Made by a program: the position numbers and the translations under genes
The notes under the pieces: model-generated
The model's input: the letters and a program-made list of their open reading frames with translations, nothing else
The model's database searches: none
What the model was told of the DNA's origin: nothing
Source: Colwellia psychrerythraea
GTDB taxonomy: Bacteria > Pseudomonadota > Gammaproteobacteria > Enterobacterales > Alteromonadaceae
Assembly (NCBI RefSeq): GCF_000764225.1
Contig: NZ_JQED01000029.1
Span: 1-64,000 of the forward strand
Length of the DNA stretch: 64,000 nt
Reading direction: 5' to 3'
Part shown: piece after piece, positions 48,326-59,190 of the stretch
Numbering within the stretch: the first letter of the stretch is position 1
Layout of the letters: each line of letters opens with the position of its first letter

Positions 48326-50785
48326 TTAAAATGTTTTTCCAATGTTAAAACTAAAGAATGATAAATCATCACCCTCTTCTTCTCTAACAGATCTGGCGAA
48401 ACTAAAAATCATTGGTCCCATTGGCGAAAGCCATTGCAGCGAAATACCTGCCGAGCTACGAAAACGACCTGGGTCTGAATAGTCATCAATTTTAGCAAAC
48501 TCTTCTGGTGCTAAATCTTCATAACTTGCCATGTTAAACTCTGTATCCCAAACACTACCAGCATCCCAAAAAATACTTGTACGCACACTATTTGAATAAC
48601 TTTCATCTAAGAATGGCGTTGGTACTATTAACTCAACACCTGCAAGTGCCATGGCATTACCACCAACAGAGCTTCGTGATACTGCGATAGAGTCATTATC
48701 AGGACCTAAACAACAACCTCCACCAGGTAACTGCTTAGGACTACGGTATATTGCACGTGGTCCGACACTGTTGTTTTCAAAACCTCTTAATGAATCTGAG
48801 CCACCTGCACTGAAGTTTTCCCAGAAAGGTAATAATTGGTCATTACCATCCACCGTTCCGTAACCATTGGCATAGCCTAACTGCACGCGGGTCAATACTG
48901 ACCATTTTTGGCTCCGCGTTAATGGGAAGTAAAATTTTGCATCATAGTTTAACTTAAAGTATTGCAAATCAGACTTTGGTGAGGTCATTTTTGCATTAAA
49001 TCTCTGTTGAGAGCCAGACGTAGGGAAAGTTCCTCGATTGAGTGTACTTCGCGATAGACCCGCATTTAAATCTAAGGTTTTAAAGGCAAGCTGTCCGTCT
49101 GGATCATTCGGATCTGCATAAATATCATAGAAGTTCTGAATTTGGTCATACGCTTCTAATTGAGAAATTTGGTTGTATTTCCAACCGACACCAAAGTTTA
49201 AACGAAGATATTCATTAACAGGAAATCCCCAGTTAAGACCTAAACCAAACGTTTTATTCTTATATTCAACCAAGTTGGCATTCCCAGCGTCATATTCGCT
49301 GTAATAAACTTGACCACCGAGTGAAACAGCATCCACGGTGAAGTAAGGGTCAGTATACGAGATAGTGGCATTTTTTTGATAACTATTTCTCGCTATGTTG
49401 AAACCAAGTTGATTACCAGTGCCTAAAAAATTATTTTGTTGAACACCTGCATTTACACTTAATTTGGTTTCTGAGCCATAACCAATACCAGCATTAAATG
49501 AGCCTGAAGGTTGTTCTTTGACAGTAAAGTCGATATCGACTAAATCATCTTCCCCTTCAATCTGCTTAGTTTCAAAATCAACGGTTTCCATGTAAGGCAA
49601 GCGCATTAGCCATGATTTCGACGATTCAACCACACTGTTAGACAACCAGGCGCCTTCCATTTGTCTCATTTCACGACGTAATACATTATCTGCAGTAACA
49701 TGGTTACCAGTAAAGTTGATACGATTTACATACACACGCTTTCCTGGATCAATCGATATTGACAATTTAACGGTATGATTTTCATCATCAACTTCAGGAA
49801 TAGTTCTCACTTTAGGATAAGCATAGCCATATCGCCCAAGGAATTTACTAATCACTTCTTCAGTATAAGTAACCTCAGCACCGTTATATAATTCATCAGC
49901 TTGTAATGGGTTTATAGCTCGGATAGTATTTTCAAAACCCGCCATATCTCCGACAAAATCAACCTCACTAATAGTATAAGTCTCACCTTCACTGACATTT
50001 AGCGCAATATACACCGCTTTTTTGTCTGGAGTCATTGATACCTGAGTAGAGTCAACCTTGAAACGCAAATAGCCACGGTTAAGATAGTAACTATTGATCG
50101 TTTCCATATCCCCTTGTAAGGTCTGCTTCTGGTACCTATCCTGAGCCATAAAGTTCCACCAAGGCGAATCATATGTAAGCTCAATTTTATCTAAAATTTC
50201 AGAATCAGAAAAAACTTCATTACCAACAATATTAATTTGCCTGATTGCCGCGGAATCTCCCTCGACAAAAGAAAACTCTAGATTTACTCGGTTTCGCGGT
50301 AAGTGTGTAACTTTTGCGGTAACTTTTGCATTGTACTTACCAACACTGTGGTAGAAGTTCTCTAACCCCATCTCTATGCCGGATATAACTGTACGGTCAA
50401 GGGTTTCACCTACACGTATATTACTGCCATCGAGACTCTCTGTTAGCTGTTCATCCTTAAGGTCGCTATTGCCATCAAAAAGTATTTCACTAATAGTTTC
50501 TCGTTCTCTGACGCGATAAACCAGTCGGTTTCCATCACGGTAAACTCTAATATCATTAAAGTGACCTGCTTGGTACAAGGCCTTTATAGATTGAGAAATT
50601 CGAAAGTCATTGAGTTCATCACCGACATTGAACGGAATATGCGTTAACGCAGCACCTAAAGCAACACGTTGCAAACCTTTGACCTCAATGTCTTCAACTT
50701 GAAAACTAGATGCAGCTTGGGCATATGGTAGTGATGTTCCTAGCGTACCTAAAAGTAGGGCTAAGGCAATTTTTTTCATGATCAT
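48326..50785 (-). CDS. bamA: Outer membrane protein assembly factor BamA
   Basis: 819 residues (E. coli 810). A signal peptide ends near residue 24, five POTRA domains follow (about 25-425), and the C-terminal half is an Omp85 beta-barrel ending in FNIGKTF with a terminal aromatic. The barrel-lid motif region GFENNSVGPRA corresponds to the conserved VRGF/Y-type loop. A double-Cys stretch (GGGCCLGPDN) in an extracellular loop region recalls the Cys pair in E. coli BamA loop 6. Either of two ATGs six bases apart may be used. Confidence 0.96.
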   Translation of the reverse strand: MIMKKIALALLLGTLGTSLPYAQAASSFQVEDIEVKGLQRVALGAALTHIPFNVGDELNDFRISQSIKALYQAGHFNDIRVYRDGNRLVYRVRERETISEILFDGNSDLKDEQLTESLDGSNIRVGETLDRTVISGIEMGLENFYHSVGKYNAKVTAKVTHLPRNRVNLEFSFVEGDSAAIRQINIVGNEVFSDSEILDKIELTYDSPWWNFMAQDRYQKQTLQGDMETINSYYLNRGYLRFKVDSTQVSMTPDKKAVYIALNVSEGETYTISEVDFVGDMAGFENTIRAINPLQADELYNGAEVTYTEEVISKFLGRYGYAYPKVRTIPEVDDENHTVKLSISIDPGKRVYVNRINFTGNHVTADNVLRREMRQMEGAWLSNSVVESSKSWLMRLPYMETVDFETKQIEGEDDLVDIDFTVKEQPSGSFNAGIGYGSETKLSVNAGVQQNNFLGTGNQLGFNIARNSYQKNATISYTDPYFTVDAVSLGGQVYYSEYDAGNANLVEYKNKTFGLGLNWGFPVNEYLRLNFGVGWKYNQISQLEAYDQIQNFYDIYADPNDPDGQLAFKTLDLNAGLSRSTLNRGTFPTSGSQQRFNAKMTSPKSDLQYFKLNYDAKFYFPLTRSQKWSVLTRVQLGYANGYGTVDGNDQLLPFWENFSAGGSDSLRGFENNSVGPRAIYRSPKQLPGGGCCLGPDNDSIAVSRSSVGGNAMALAGVELIVPTPFLDESYSNSVRTSIFWDAGSVWDTEFNMASYEDLAPEEFAKIDDYSDPGRFRSSAGISLQWLSPMGPMIFSFARSVREEEGDDLSFFSFNIGKTF

Positions 50786-51111
50786 ATATTATAAACTTCG
50801 TTACTTCTTTTTATAAAAACGGTTAGCTACACACTTAATCTAATGCGGTGACTCTAACACTAGACTGAATTCATTCGATAATTCAATGCTAGTAATAGTA
50901 GAGTGTTAAGGCATAAACCTTCAGACTAGCCTCTTCGACTTTCTTTATCCTTCCTTTGAAATCTCATAAAGCCTTATAGCACTAAAGAGCGTATCCTTTC
51001 ATTCAATTTTTAACGTAAAATGTTGCTTAATATCTTTTCTTAAAATTATTCTGTTACTTCACTTTTACACGTTTTTATAAGTGCAACAACGGCAATAATG
51101 GGTGACGTCAT
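50786..51111. other. rseP-bamA intergenic region
   Basis: 326 bases. An inverted repeat of seven bases (TAACACT near 50857 and AGTGTTA near 50904) is present. No convincing terminator was seen. I looked for a sigma-E promoter for bamA and did not find a convincing one. Otherwise nothing recognisable. Confidence 0.5.
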
Positions 51112-52470
51112 TTAACTTAACACTCGACTAAAGTCATTAAATAGCCCTATAGCCATCAACATTAATAACGCCAAAGCCCCAATTTTAAATCCCGCCTCTT
51201 GGGCTTTTTCTGATACTTCTCTACCAGTAAAAAGCTCTATAAGATAATAGAGTAAGTGTCCGCCATCAAGTACCGGGAGCGGTAAAAGGTTAATTATTCC
51301 TAAATTAATACTAATTAAAGCTAAAAAGCCTAGAAAGTATACAAAGCCATGACTTGCGCTATTACCTGCACCTTGTGCAATTCCTATTGGACCACTGAGA
51401 TTTTTTACCGAAACATCACCAGTAATCAACTTGCCTATCATGCTAAATGTTAAACTTGTTAAATCCCAAGTTCGTTGAGCACTTTCTTTGAATGAGTCAA
51501 TAGGTCCATAACTTAATTCAATTAATAATGACTTAGGCCATGCATCAACTCTAGGTGCAACACCAATATACCCTATGGCTTTCCCAGCTTGTTCAATTCT
51601 GCTTGGAATGACGATGAGTTTGAGTATTTCACCATTACGCATTGTGGTAATTGCGACATCTTTATTAGGATACTGCTTTATCTCTTTAGCAAAGGCTTCC
51701 CAACTATCAGTCAATACATCATTAACAGCAATAAGTTTGTCGCCAACTAACAACCCAGCCAATTCTGCGGGACTACCTTCCGCTACGGCAGCTAGCTCAT
51801 TGTGAACTTTAGGTCGGTAAGGCGTAATACCTAAACTTGTTAACGCCGACATTTCGTCGGGCGAAAATTGCCAATCACTCGTATCTAAAGTAACGCTAGA
51901 AATATACTGACTATCAGTTTTTTTAGTGCTAATTGTTATTTCTTTGTTGCCAATTTGTCCAATAAGTGCAAGGTTAACATCTTGCCAGTCTCGTGTTCTC
52001 TTGCCCGCGATACTAATAATTTCGCTGTCTTTAGGTAGATTAGCTTCCGCAGCAATAGTGCTGGGCACAATATCACCAATCATTGGTTTCACGCTAGGAA
52101 CACCAATAAGGAACATAATATATAAAGCGATTAGCGCAAAAATAAAATTAGCTAACGGGCCTGCGGCAACAATTGCAATACGCTGGTAAACTGTTTTAGC
52201 GTTAAAGGTTTTACCTTTATCTTCAGGTTGAACCTCATCAACGCGCTCATCTAACATCTTGACATAGCCACCTAAAGGTATCATTGCCAATATATATTCA
52301 GTGCCGTCCTTTCCTCTTTTTCGCCATAGGGGTTTGCCAAAGCCAACTGAAAAGCGCTCAACTTTGACACCATTTTTCCTAGCTACCCAAAAGTGGCCAT
52401 ATTCATGTACGGTAACAAGGATACCTAAAGCAATAACAAAGGATGTTAGGTTCCACAAAAAGTCCATCAT
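51112..52470 (-). CDS. rseP: Site-2 protease RseP
   Basis: 452 residues, an inner-membrane zinc metalloprotease. The zinc site is HEYGH at 22-26 in the first membrane segment, with the distal ligand in LDGGHLLYYLIE, and two periplasmic PDZ domains lie between (about 115-310). The N terminus aligns residue for residue with E. coli RseP. It cleaves the anti-sigma factor RseA and clears signal peptides. Its start is one base from the dxr stop codon. Confidence 0.96.
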   Translation of the reverse strand: MMDFLWNLTSFVIALGILVTVHEYGHFWVARKNGVKVERFSVGFGKPLWRKRGKDGTEYILAMIPLGGYVKMLDERVDEVQPEDKGKTFNAKTVYQRIAIVAAGPLANFIFALIALYIMFLIGVPSVKPMIGDIVPSTIAAEANLPKDSEIISIAGKRTRDWQDVNLALIGQIGNKEITISTKKTDSQYISSVTLDTSDWQFSPDEMSALTSLGITPYRPKVHNELAAVAEGSPAELAGLLVGDKLIAVNDVLTDSWEAFAKEIKQYPNKDVAITTMRNGEILKLIVIPSRIEQAGKAIGYIGVAPRVDAWPKSLLIELSYGPIDSFKESAQRTWDLTSLTFSMIGKLITGDVSVKNLSGPIGIAQGAGNSASHGFVYFLGFLALISINLGIINLLPLPVLDGGHLLYYLIELFTGREVSEKAQEAGFKIGALALLMLMAIGLFNDFSRVLS

Positions 52471-52471
52471 G

Positions 52472-53707
52472 TTAAATATTACCCTGGCGCGATACTGTTT
52501 CTGCTTGCATGAAATCTACTAATAATTTTTCGGCAAATGAACGTACTTGCTTATCTAGGGCAATAACCTCATTAATATTATCTACCTTTTGTGAGACAAA
52601 TTTTTTCACAGAAGTTTCATTTATTTTATAAATATCAGTGAATTTTATTTTTTCGTCTAAAAAAGCTGCAACAGCAACTTCATTAGCAGCATTGAGGGCA
52701 GTACAAGCGGCCTGACCTTCTTTGCAAGCTTCAATGGCAAGCTTTAGGTTAGGATACCTTTTAAAATCAACAGCTTGAAATTCAAAGGACGTGGTATTAA
52801 AAAAGTCTAATGGCGCTACACCAGACTCAATGCGATCTGGAAAACTTAACGCATGAGCTATGGGGGTACGCATATCTGGATTACCCATTTGTGCGATGAC
52901 AGATCCATCTTTGTACTGAACCATTGAATGTATTGTACTTTGAGGATGCAACACAACTTGAATATCTTCTGCCTCAACATTAAAAAGCCACTTAGCTTCA
53001 ATAAATTCAAGGCCCTTATTCATCATAGTGGCTGAATCAACAGATATTTTTTGCCCCATATCCCAATTAGGGTGAGCGCATGCTTGTGAAGGAGTAACTG
53101 ATTCTAAGGTATCGATTTCTCTTGTTCTAAAAGGCCCACCAGAGCCTGTTAATAATATCTTACTGATGCCATTAGCAAGGAGTTCGCACTCCCCGACTTT
53201 AGCTTGTTGCTGTGATGGCAAACATTGAAAAATAGCATTGTGTTCGCTATCTATGGGTAGGAGTTCTGCGCCAGAGGCTTTAACTGCAGCCATAAAAATA
53301 GCGCCGGATGTTACCAAGGCTTCTTTATTTGCTAATAACACACGTTTCCCAGCATTAACAGCGGCTAGTGTCGGTAACAAACCAGAGGCGCCAACAATAG
53401 ATGCCATCACGGTATCGGAAGTTTGACACTCAGCAATATCAACTAAAGCCTGTTTACCACTTAATACTGAAATTCCATTAATATCTGCATCAGCTAGTTT
53501 TTGGATAAGTAGAGCAGCATGTTTGCTTGATACTAATACAACTTGTTGAGGTTTAAATTCGAGACACTGCTCAAACATTACATCAACGCTAGTATACGCA
53601 GCTAAACTAGTCACTTGAAAACGCTCTGGATGAAGCCTTACTACATCGAGCGTACTACAACCAATTGAACCCGTTGAACCTAATATACAAAGTTGACGTT
53701 TCGACAC
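52472..53707 (-). CDS. dxr: 1-deoxy-D-xylulose 5-phosphate reductoisomerase
   Basis: 411 residues (E. coli Dxr/IspC 398). The NADPH-binding motif GSTGSIG is at the N terminus. Metal and substrate-binding segments [15 protein letters not shown] and [21 protein letters not shown] are intact. It makes methylerythritol phosphate for isoprenoid synthesis. The start is GTG at 53707 after a GGGGT ribosome-binding site. It lies between cdsA and rseP, as in E. coli. Confidence 0.96.
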   Translation of the reverse strand: MSKRQLCILGSTGSIGCSTLDVVRLHPERFQVTSLAAYTSVDVMFEQCLEFKPQQVVLVSSKHAALLIQKLADADINGISVLSGKQALVDIAECQTSDTVMASIVGASGLLPTLAAVNAGKRVLLANKEALVTSGAIFMAAVKASGAELLPIDSEHNAIFQCLPSQQQAKVGECELLANGISKILLTGSGGPFRTREIDTLESVTPSQACAHPNWDMGQKISVDSATMMNKGLEFIEAKWLFNVEAEDIQVVLHPQSTIHSMVQYKDGSVIAQMGNPDMRTPIAHALSFPDRIESGVAPLDFFNTTSFEFQAVDFKRYPNLKLAIEACKEGQAACTALNAANEVAVAAFLDEKIKFTDIYKINETSVKKFVSQKVDNINEVIALDKQVRSFAEKLLVDFMQAETVSRQGNI

Positions 53708-53755
53708 ACATTTACCCCAATTAATTTATCAAAATGCTAGAAAATATAGTGATTA

Positions 53756-54619
53756 TCAAGCAAGTAATATGTAACAAAGAGCAAAAACAGGTGCTGTTGC
53801 CGTGAGACTATCTATTCGATCTAAAATTCCGCCGTGACCAGGTAATATAGTACCACTATCTTTAACACCAGCTTGGCGTTTAAACATACTCTCAGTTAAG
53901 TCACCTAACACAGAAATAGAGGTTATCAATAAGGTAACGATTAAAGCAGTCATAAACTTATCACTTGACCACTGCAATGAAAATCCAACTATCACGGTTA
54001 ATATGCTGGCACAAACTACACCACCTAAAAAACCTTCTATGGTTTTACCAGGGCTAACATTAGGCATAAGTTTTCGTTTCCCCAGTGACTTTCCGACAAA
54101 GTAGGCACCAACATCGGCACTCCAGACAAGCATAAACAAGTACATCAATAACTGTGCACCTTGAAACTCATCTAAGAGGTAATTATTAGTACGCAAAACC
54201 ATAAACGCTAGCCACGTAGGCACTAAAGTTAGGCAACCAAATAAGGCAATTATAAATTTATTGTTTGCCCAAAAACGACTCGACTTAGGATATAAAAACA
54301 TTAATAAAGCAGCAATTCCCCACCAGAGCACACTTAACCATAGTATTGACGTTATTTCATATTGTACGCCCGTTATCACTAACCAAGTTTCATCAACGGG
54401 TAATAAAACCCATAACGCAGCTATTATTGCACTCGTCACTACCACATATGCCAAACGTTGCATGGTATCAACCAATCCCATAAATCGAGCCCATTCCCAA
54501 GAGCCAATACCAACAATCGCCATTAATAGAAGGGCAAAATAGTTAATTGGCAAATAGAAAATAGCTGAGATTGCAGCTGGTGCTAATATTAAAGCCGTTA
54601 TAATTCGTTGTTTTAACAA
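53756..54619 (-). CDS. cdsA: Phosphatidate cytidylyltransferase
   Basis: 287 residues with about eight membrane helices. The C-terminal signature SVLGDLTESMFKRQAGVKDSG followed by LPGHGGILDRIDS is diagnostic and carries the metal-binding acidic residues. It makes CDP-diacylglycerol for phospholipid synthesis. The likely start is TTG at 54619, preceded by AAGGG. It lies between uppS and dxr. Confidence 0.95.
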   Translation of the reverse strand: MLKQRIITALILAPAAISAIFYLPINYFALLLMAIVGIGSWEWARFMGLVDTMQRLAYVVVTSAIIAALWVLLPVDETWLVITGVQYEITSILWLSVLWWGIAALLMFLYPKSSRFWANNKFIIALFGCLTLVPTWLAFMVLRTNNYLLDEFQGAQLLMYLFMLVWSADVGAYFVGKSLGKRKLMPNVSPGKTIEGFLGGVVCASILTVIVGFSLQWSSDKFMTALIVTLLITSISVLGDLTESMFKRQAGVKDSGTILPGHGGILDRIDSLTATAPVFALCYILLA

Positions 54620-54725
54620 GGGCTACCCTTTTTTAGTAATGGACTATACGCTAGTCAGGCAAACTCTGAGGCGTATTGCTCGGTTTGCTATTATTAATTA
54701 TATTTTATCAATTATTTTTTAATAA

Positions 54726-55490
54726 TTATGTTTTTTCGTTTCGTGCTTGCTCGCCTGTTTTGCCAAAACGGCGTTCTCTGTGATCAAAGCAGTTTAAGGC
54801 TTTTAAAAATTCTACTTCATTGAAGTCAGGCCATAGCGTATCGGTGAAATAAAGTTCTGCATAAGCAGCTTGCCATAAGAGAAAATTACTAATGCGATAA
54901 TCACCTCCAGTGCGGATAAGTAAATCTAGTGTCGGAAGGTTTGCTAAACAAGTTTCTCCGTTAAGAGTCTCTTCATTGATATCGTCAAGAGACATTGTGC
55001 CTTGCTTGACACTACTCGCTAGTTTCTTCGCTGCTTGAACGATATCCCAACGGCCACCATAATTTGCCGCAATAGATAAAACCAAACCGGTATTTCCTGC
55101 AGTTAGCTGCTCTGATTTAGTAATATTTTTTTGTAGTTTTTCAGAAAAGCGACTGAGGTCACCTACTACTTGAAAGCGAATATTATGTTTATGCAAGCGC
55201 TTAACTTCTTTTGTTAACACATACATAAATAAGTCCATTAAAACACTCACTTCTTTTGCCGGTCGTTGCCAATTTTCGCTACTAAAAGCAAACAGGGTCA
55301 ATGCCTTAACATTAGACTTTCGTGCAGTCGCCACAACTTGTCGTACTGACTCAACCCCAGCTTTGTGCCCAGCAACTCGCCCTTTTCCTTGTAATTGAGC
55401 CCAGCGACCATTGCCATCCATGATGATAGCAACATGTTGCGGGATATTTTTATTCTCAGATTGCCCAATTAAAGCTTCGGTATTTTCCAC
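54726..55490 (-). CDS. uppS: Undecaprenyl diphosphate synthase
   Basis: 254 residues, a cis-prenyltransferase. [10 protein letters not shown] contains catalytic Asp25, followed by the HKAG phosphate-binding region. The C-terminal [27 protein letters not shown] is the family signature. It builds the C55 lipid carrier for cell-wall synthesis. The start appears to be GTG at 55490 with a weak ribosome-binding site. A strong terminator separates it from frr. Confidence 0.95.
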   Translation of the reverse strand: MENTEALIGQSENKNIPQHVAIIMDGNGRWAQLQGKGRVAGHKAGVESVRQVVATARKSNVKALTLFAFSSENWQRPAKEVSVLMDLFMYVLTKEVKRLHKHNIRFQVVGDLSRFSEKLQKNITKSEQLTAGNTGLVLSIAANYGGRWDIVQAAKKLASSVKQGTMSLDDINEETLNGETCLANLPTLDLLIRTGGDYRISNFLLWQAAYAELYFTDTLWPDFNEVEFLKALNCFDHRERRFGKTGEQARNEKT

Positions 55491-55544
55491 TTAACAATTT
55501 TCCATTAATTATTTAAGTCATCAAACTTATAAGACGTTATGAAT

Positions 55545-55584
55545 AAAAAACGCCAGTTGGCTAAAAAGCAACAACATGGCGTTT
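55545..55584 (-). terminator. frr terminator
   Basis: AACGCCA-GTTG (55549-55559) pairs with CAAC-a-TGGCGTT (55572-55583), with a single bulged base. Six Ts follow on the minus strand. It lies just after the frr stop codon and before uppS. Confidence 0.85.
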
Positions 55585-55598
55585 GGTATTACATTTAC

Positions 55599-56156
55599 TT
55601 ATATTTCCATTAGTTCCGCTTCTTTCTTCACAAGTACTTCATCTACTTGTTTTACGAAAATATCTGTTATTTTTTGAATAGAATCTTCAGCTTGATGATG
55701 CTCATCTTCACTAATTTCTTTTTCTTTTAACAGACTTTTAAAATCAGAGTTTGCATCACGACGAATATTACGGATAGCAACTTTTCCGCCTTCAGCTTCA
55801 CCACGAACAACCTTAACAAGATCTTTACGACGCTCTTCTGTAAGTGGCGGTAAAGGAATGCGAATTAATGTGCCATTTGATTGTGGGTTTAATCCTAAGT
55901 CAGATTTTAAAATCGCCTTTTCAACAGCACCGATCATACCTTTATCAAAAACAGTAATTGAAAGGTTACGTGCATCGGGGACCGAGATATTACCAACTTG
56001 GTTTAAAGGGGTATCCATGCCGTAATATTCTACAACAATGTTATCAAGTAACGAAGCATGAGCACGGCCCGTTCTGATTTTATTTAAGCTAACTTTTAAA
56101 GCTTCAATGCTTTTACCCATACGTTCTTGAGCATCTTCAATTATTTCATCTATCAC
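55599..56156 (-). CDS. frr: Ribosome recycling factor
   Basis: 185 residues, the standard length. Conserved features are [40 protein letters not shown] and [18 protein letters not shown]. It splits post-termination ribosomes with EF-G. The start is GTG at 56156, after an AGGAAAA ribosome-binding site. It follows pyrH by 89 bases. Confidence 0.97.
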   Translation of the reverse strand: MIDEIIEDAQERMGKSIEALKVSLNKIRTGRAHASLLDNIVVEYYGMDTPLNQVGNISVPDARNLSITVFDKGMIGAVEKAILKSDLGLNPQSNGTLIRIPLPPLTEERRKDLVKVVRGEAEGGKVAIRNIRRDANSDFKSLLKEKEISEDEHHQAEDSIQKITDIFVKQVDEVLVKKEAELMEI

Positions 56157-56245
56157 GTTAATTTTCCTAAATATTATAAGTTAACGTAAATCAAAATTAA
56201 TATTCTGATTTACTTACTATTAGCTTTGACTTAAGTCTCAAAACG

Positions 56246-56974
56246 TTATTTGTGTGTAATTACGGTACCTTCACTATCGCCCATAATAACTGATTTCAAC
56301 GCACCTGGTTTATTCATATTAAAGACACGAATAGGGATATTGTGATCTCGTGCTAAGGTAAAGGCCGCTAAATCCATTACTTTCAACTCTTTATCTAAAA
56401 CTTCATCATAGCTAAGCTCATGGTAAAGCTCGGCTTCTGGATTTTTTACTGGGTCTTCAGAATAGATACCGTCAACTTTAGTCGCTTTTAAAACAGCGTC
56501 AGCTTCAATTTCAATACCACGTAAACAAGCAGCAGAGTCAGTAGTAAAAAACGGATTACCTGTCCCGGCTGAAAAGATCACTACGCGGCCAGACTTTAAC
56601 AAACTGATTGCATTTGCCCAATTATAACGTTCACAAACACCCGCTAAATCGATTGCAGACATCAAGCGTGTATTTACAAAGGCACGGTGAAGAGCATCTC
56701 GCATTGCAAGGCCATTCATCACAGTAGCAAGCATACCCATTTGGTCGCCGACAACACGGTTCATACCTGCTTCAGCCAAACCAGCACCACGAAATAAATT
56801 TCCGCCACCGATAACTAGGCCAACTTGGATGCCCATCTCTACAAGCTCTTTTATTTCTTGAGCCATGCGATCAAGTACTTTTGGGTCAATACCAAAACCC
56901 TCTTCGCCCATCAGTGCTTCACCACTGAGTTTTAATAGAATTCTTCGATAAGCAGGTTTTGGATTAGTTGTCAT
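56246..56974 (-). CDS. pyrH: Uridylate kinase
   Basis: 242 residues, an amino-acid-kinase fold UMP kinase. The phosphate-binding [43 protein letters not shown] and [15 protein letters not shown] are all present. It phosphorylates UMP to UDP. It lies downstream of tsf, but two terminators lie between them, so it may also have its own promoter. Confidence 0.97.
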   Translation of the reverse strand: MTTNPKPAYRRILLKLSGEALMGEEGFGIDPKVLDRMAQEIKELVEMGIQVGLVIGGGNLFRGAGLAEAGMNRVVGDQMGMLATVMNGLAMRDALHRAFVNTRLMSAIDLAGVCERYNWANAISLLKSGRVVIFSAGTGNPFFTTDSAACLRGIEIEADAVLKATKVDGIYSEDPVKNPEAELYHELSYDEVLDKELKVMDLAAFTLARDHNIPIRVFNMNKPGALKSVIMGDSEGTVITHK

Positions 56975-57016
56975 AGGGAGAAATTCCTGTCGCGGTTAGA
57001 GTAATAAAATTTAAGC

Positions 57017-57053
57017 AAAAAAATAGCCGAGGTCAAAAGACCGCGGCTATTTT
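57017..57053 (-). terminator. Second terminator between tsf and pyrH
   Basis: AATAGCCG-a-GGTC (57022-57034) pairs with GACC-g-CGGCTATT, loop aaaa; on the minus strand the stem is followed by seven Ts. It lies 40 bases upstream of the pyrH start codon. Confidence 0.85.
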
Positions 57054-57263
57054 AATACGTTTAGCCCACACACGATAGTCTAAACTGAAAAAACTCTATT
57101 TTTATTATGTAAATATTGAAGAACGATAATTTAAAAGGGCTAAAAATAATACAATACAAGATGGTTTTAATTGAGATTTACCTTCTCTTAAGTAGACAAT
57201 TTTAAAACAATGGCCATTTTCAATGAAGTTCTCTTCAAAAAACAGTTTGCTATATTATAGGCA

Positions 57264-57297
57264 TAAAAAAACGCCTACCTAGGGTAGACGTTTTTTG
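57264..57297 (-). terminator. tsf terminator
   Basis: ACGcCTACC pairs with GGTAGaCGT across a three-base loop, flanked by A- and T-runs on both sides. It lies about 50 bases after the tsf stop codon. With the hairpin at 57017-57053 it gives two consecutive terminators in the 372-base tsf-pyrH gap; the rest of that gap shows nothing recognisable. Confidence 0.85.
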
Positions 57298-57346
57298 ATC
57301 ATTCAACAATTTATAAAGCGATTATAAAACCGCGTATAAAAGTGAA

Positions 57347-58183
57347 TTATGCTTTAGCAGCAGCAATTTGCGCTTCAACTTCAGCAGCAAAATCTTCTTC
57401 TTTTTTCTCGATACCTTCACCAACTTCTAAACGTACGAAGCTAGTAACAGTAATACCTTTCTCAGCAAGAACAGCACCAACTGTTTTCTTAGGTTCCATG
57501 ATGAAAGCTTGACCTGTTAAAGAAACTTCACCAGTGAATTTCTTCATTCGACCAGTAACCATTTTCTCAGCGATTTCTTCAGGCTTGCCTTCATTCATCG
57601 CCATTTCGATTTGGATGCGTTTTTCATTAGCAACAACATCAGCTGGAACGTCATCTGGCGTTAAGAATTCTGGCTTGCTTGCAGCAACGTGCATTGCAAT
57701 GTGCTTAAGTGATTCAGCATCACCTTCACCAGCAACAACAACACCAATAGTAGCACCATGCTTGTAAGAAGCTAACGTAGTACCTTCAACATAAGCTACA
57801 CGACGAACATTGATGTTTTCACCAATTTTAGTCACTAAAGCAATACGCTCTTCTTCAAACTTAGCTTGTAAGTCTTCGATAGAAAGCTTTTCAGCTGCAG
57901 CAACATCAGCAACTTTGTTAGCAAATGCTAAGAAGTTGTCATCTTTTGCTACGAAGTCAGTTTGACAGTTAACTTCAACTAATGTGCCATCTTTAATGAT
58001 GATTTGACCTTCAGCAGCGATGTTACCTGCTTTTTTAGCCGCTTTAGCTTGACCGTTCTTACGCATATTTTCAATCGCAAGTTCCATGTCGCCGCCAGCT
58101 TCTACTAGAGCATTTTTACAATCCATCATGCCCGCAGCTGTGCGGTCACGTAGTTCTTTAACCATTGCAGCAGTAATTGCCAT
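57347..58183 (-). CDS. tsf: Elongation factor Ts
   Basis: 278 residues (E. coli 283). The N-terminal helical domain begins with [25 protein letters not shown]. The core [14 protein letters not shown] loop inserts into EF-Tu to release GDP, and [10 protein letters not shown] is also conserved. It follows rpsB with a 133-base gap that holds a perfect hairpin. Confidence 0.97.
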   Translation of the reverse strand: MAITAAMVKELRDRTAAGMMDCKNALVEAGGDMELAIENMRKNGQAKAAKKAGNIAAEGQIIIKDGTLVEVNCQTDFVAKDDNFLAFANKVADVAAAEKLSIEDLQAKFEEERIALVTKIGENINVRRVAYVEGTTLASYKHGATIGVVVAGEGDAESLKHIAMHVAASKPEFLTPDDVPADVVANEKRIQIEMAMNEGKPEEIAEKMVTGRMKKFTGEVSLTGQAFIMEPKKTVGAVLAEKGITVTSFVRLEVGEGIEKKEEDFAAEVEAQIAAAKA

Positions 58184-58260
58184 GAGTTAATTCCTCGGTG
58201 TTCAGTTATCCCCAATTCAGAATTTTCAAAAATTAGCACTGGGCATAAGTATTAAATAAG

Positions 58261-58288
58261 TTGCCACAAAAGCGTACTTTTGTGGCAA
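58261..58288 (-). other. Perfect hairpin in the rpsB-tsf intercistronic region
   Basis: TTGCCACAAAAG (58261-58272) pairs exactly with CTTTTGTGGCAA (58277-58288) across a four-base loop. There is no T-run after it on the minus strand, so it is not a standard intrinsic terminator. It may stabilise the rpsB message, be an RNase site, or attenuate tsf. Confidence 0.7.
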
Positions 58289-58316
58289 TAGAAAATAAAC
58301 GTGTTATAAACTGAAG

Positions 58317-59045
58317 TTATTCAGCTTCAACAAAACCGTCTTTTTCAGCTTGTACTACGATGTTTTGCTCACGACCACTTGTTACAGCGTTAGCAACAGC
58401 ATCACAGTATAAAGTTACTGCGCGGATAGCATCATCGTTACCTGGAACAACGTAATCAACGCCATCAGGGTTTGAGTTAGTATCAACAACAGAAATTACT
58501 GGGATACCAAGGTTGTTTGCTTCTTTAATAGCAATGTGCTCGTGATCAGCATCAATGATAAATAAAACGTCAGGTAAACCACCCATGTTTTTGATACCAC
58601 CTAAGCTTTTATCAAGCTTTTCCATTTCACGAGTACGCATTAACGCTTCTTTCTTAGTTAAAGCTTCGAAAGTACCGTCAGTGCTTTGAGATTCTAAATC
58701 TTTTAAACGTTTGATAGATTGACGAACTGTTTTCCAGTTAGTCAACATACCACCTAACCAGCGGTGGTTAACGTAAAATTGGTCAGACTTAATAGCAGCA
58801 TCTTTGATTGCATCACTTGCAGCACGTTTAGTACCAACAAATAATACTTTACCTTTTTTCGATGAAACATTGTTTACAAAAGCAAGTGCTTCATTGAACA
58901 TAGGAACTGTTTGTTCAAGGTTAATGATATGAACTTTATCGCGAGCACCAAAAATGAATTGCTTCATTTTAGGATTCCAGTAACGAGTTTTGTGACCGAA
59001 GTGAACACCTGCTTTAAGCATATCGCGCATTGAAACGTTTGACAT
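58317..59045 (-). CDS. rpsB: 30S ribosomal protein S2
   Basis: 242 residues (E. coli 241). Family signatures [22 protein letters not shown] and [27 protein letters not shown] (split here) are intact. It is the first gene of the rpsB-tsf operon and starts with ATG after an AAAGGA ribosome-binding site. Confidence 0.98.
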   Translation of the reverse strand: MSNVSMRDMLKAGVHFGHKTRYWNPKMKQFIFGARDKVHIINLEQTVPMFNEALAFVNNVSSKKGKVLFVGTKRAASDAIKDAAIKSDQFYVNHRWLGGMLTNWKTVRQSIKRLKDLESQSTDGTFEALTKKEALMRTREMEKLDKSLGGIKNMGGLPDVLFIIDADHEHIAIKEANNLGIPVISVVDTNSNPDGVDYVVPGNDDAIRAVTLYCDAVANAVTSGREQNIVVQAEKDGFVEAE

Positions 59046-59190
59046 TTTTCTTTTCCTTTATGGGGTTAAGCGTTCATACACCCAATATACACGACCCTTT
59101 TGTTTCGACTTCAAAGCCAAAAGCTGAGCACCCCGGTATACCTTTAATAGATGTATGTGAGTTTATAATAATGACTTATAATCCCAAAAA
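59046..59190 (-). promoter_or_regulatory. rpsB leader and promoter region
   Basis: The minus-strand region upstream of rpsB contains a compact structured segment: helix CTTTTG/CAAAAG formed by 59118-59123 and 59097-59102, flanked by complementary GTATAC/GTGTAT-like arms. Ribosomal protein S2 is known to repress its own operon through a conserved leader in gammaproteobacteria, and this is the expected location. A possible -10 TATAAA lies at 59162-59167 with a poor -35 17 bases further. The remainder to 59450 contains only AT-rich sequence upstream of the divergent thioredoxin-fold gene. Confidence 0.5.

Noticed and set aside
50786..51111. A sigma-E promoter upstream of bamA
   Set aside because: I looked for GAACTT-type -35 and TCTGA-type -10 elements at correct spacing and found only partial matches.
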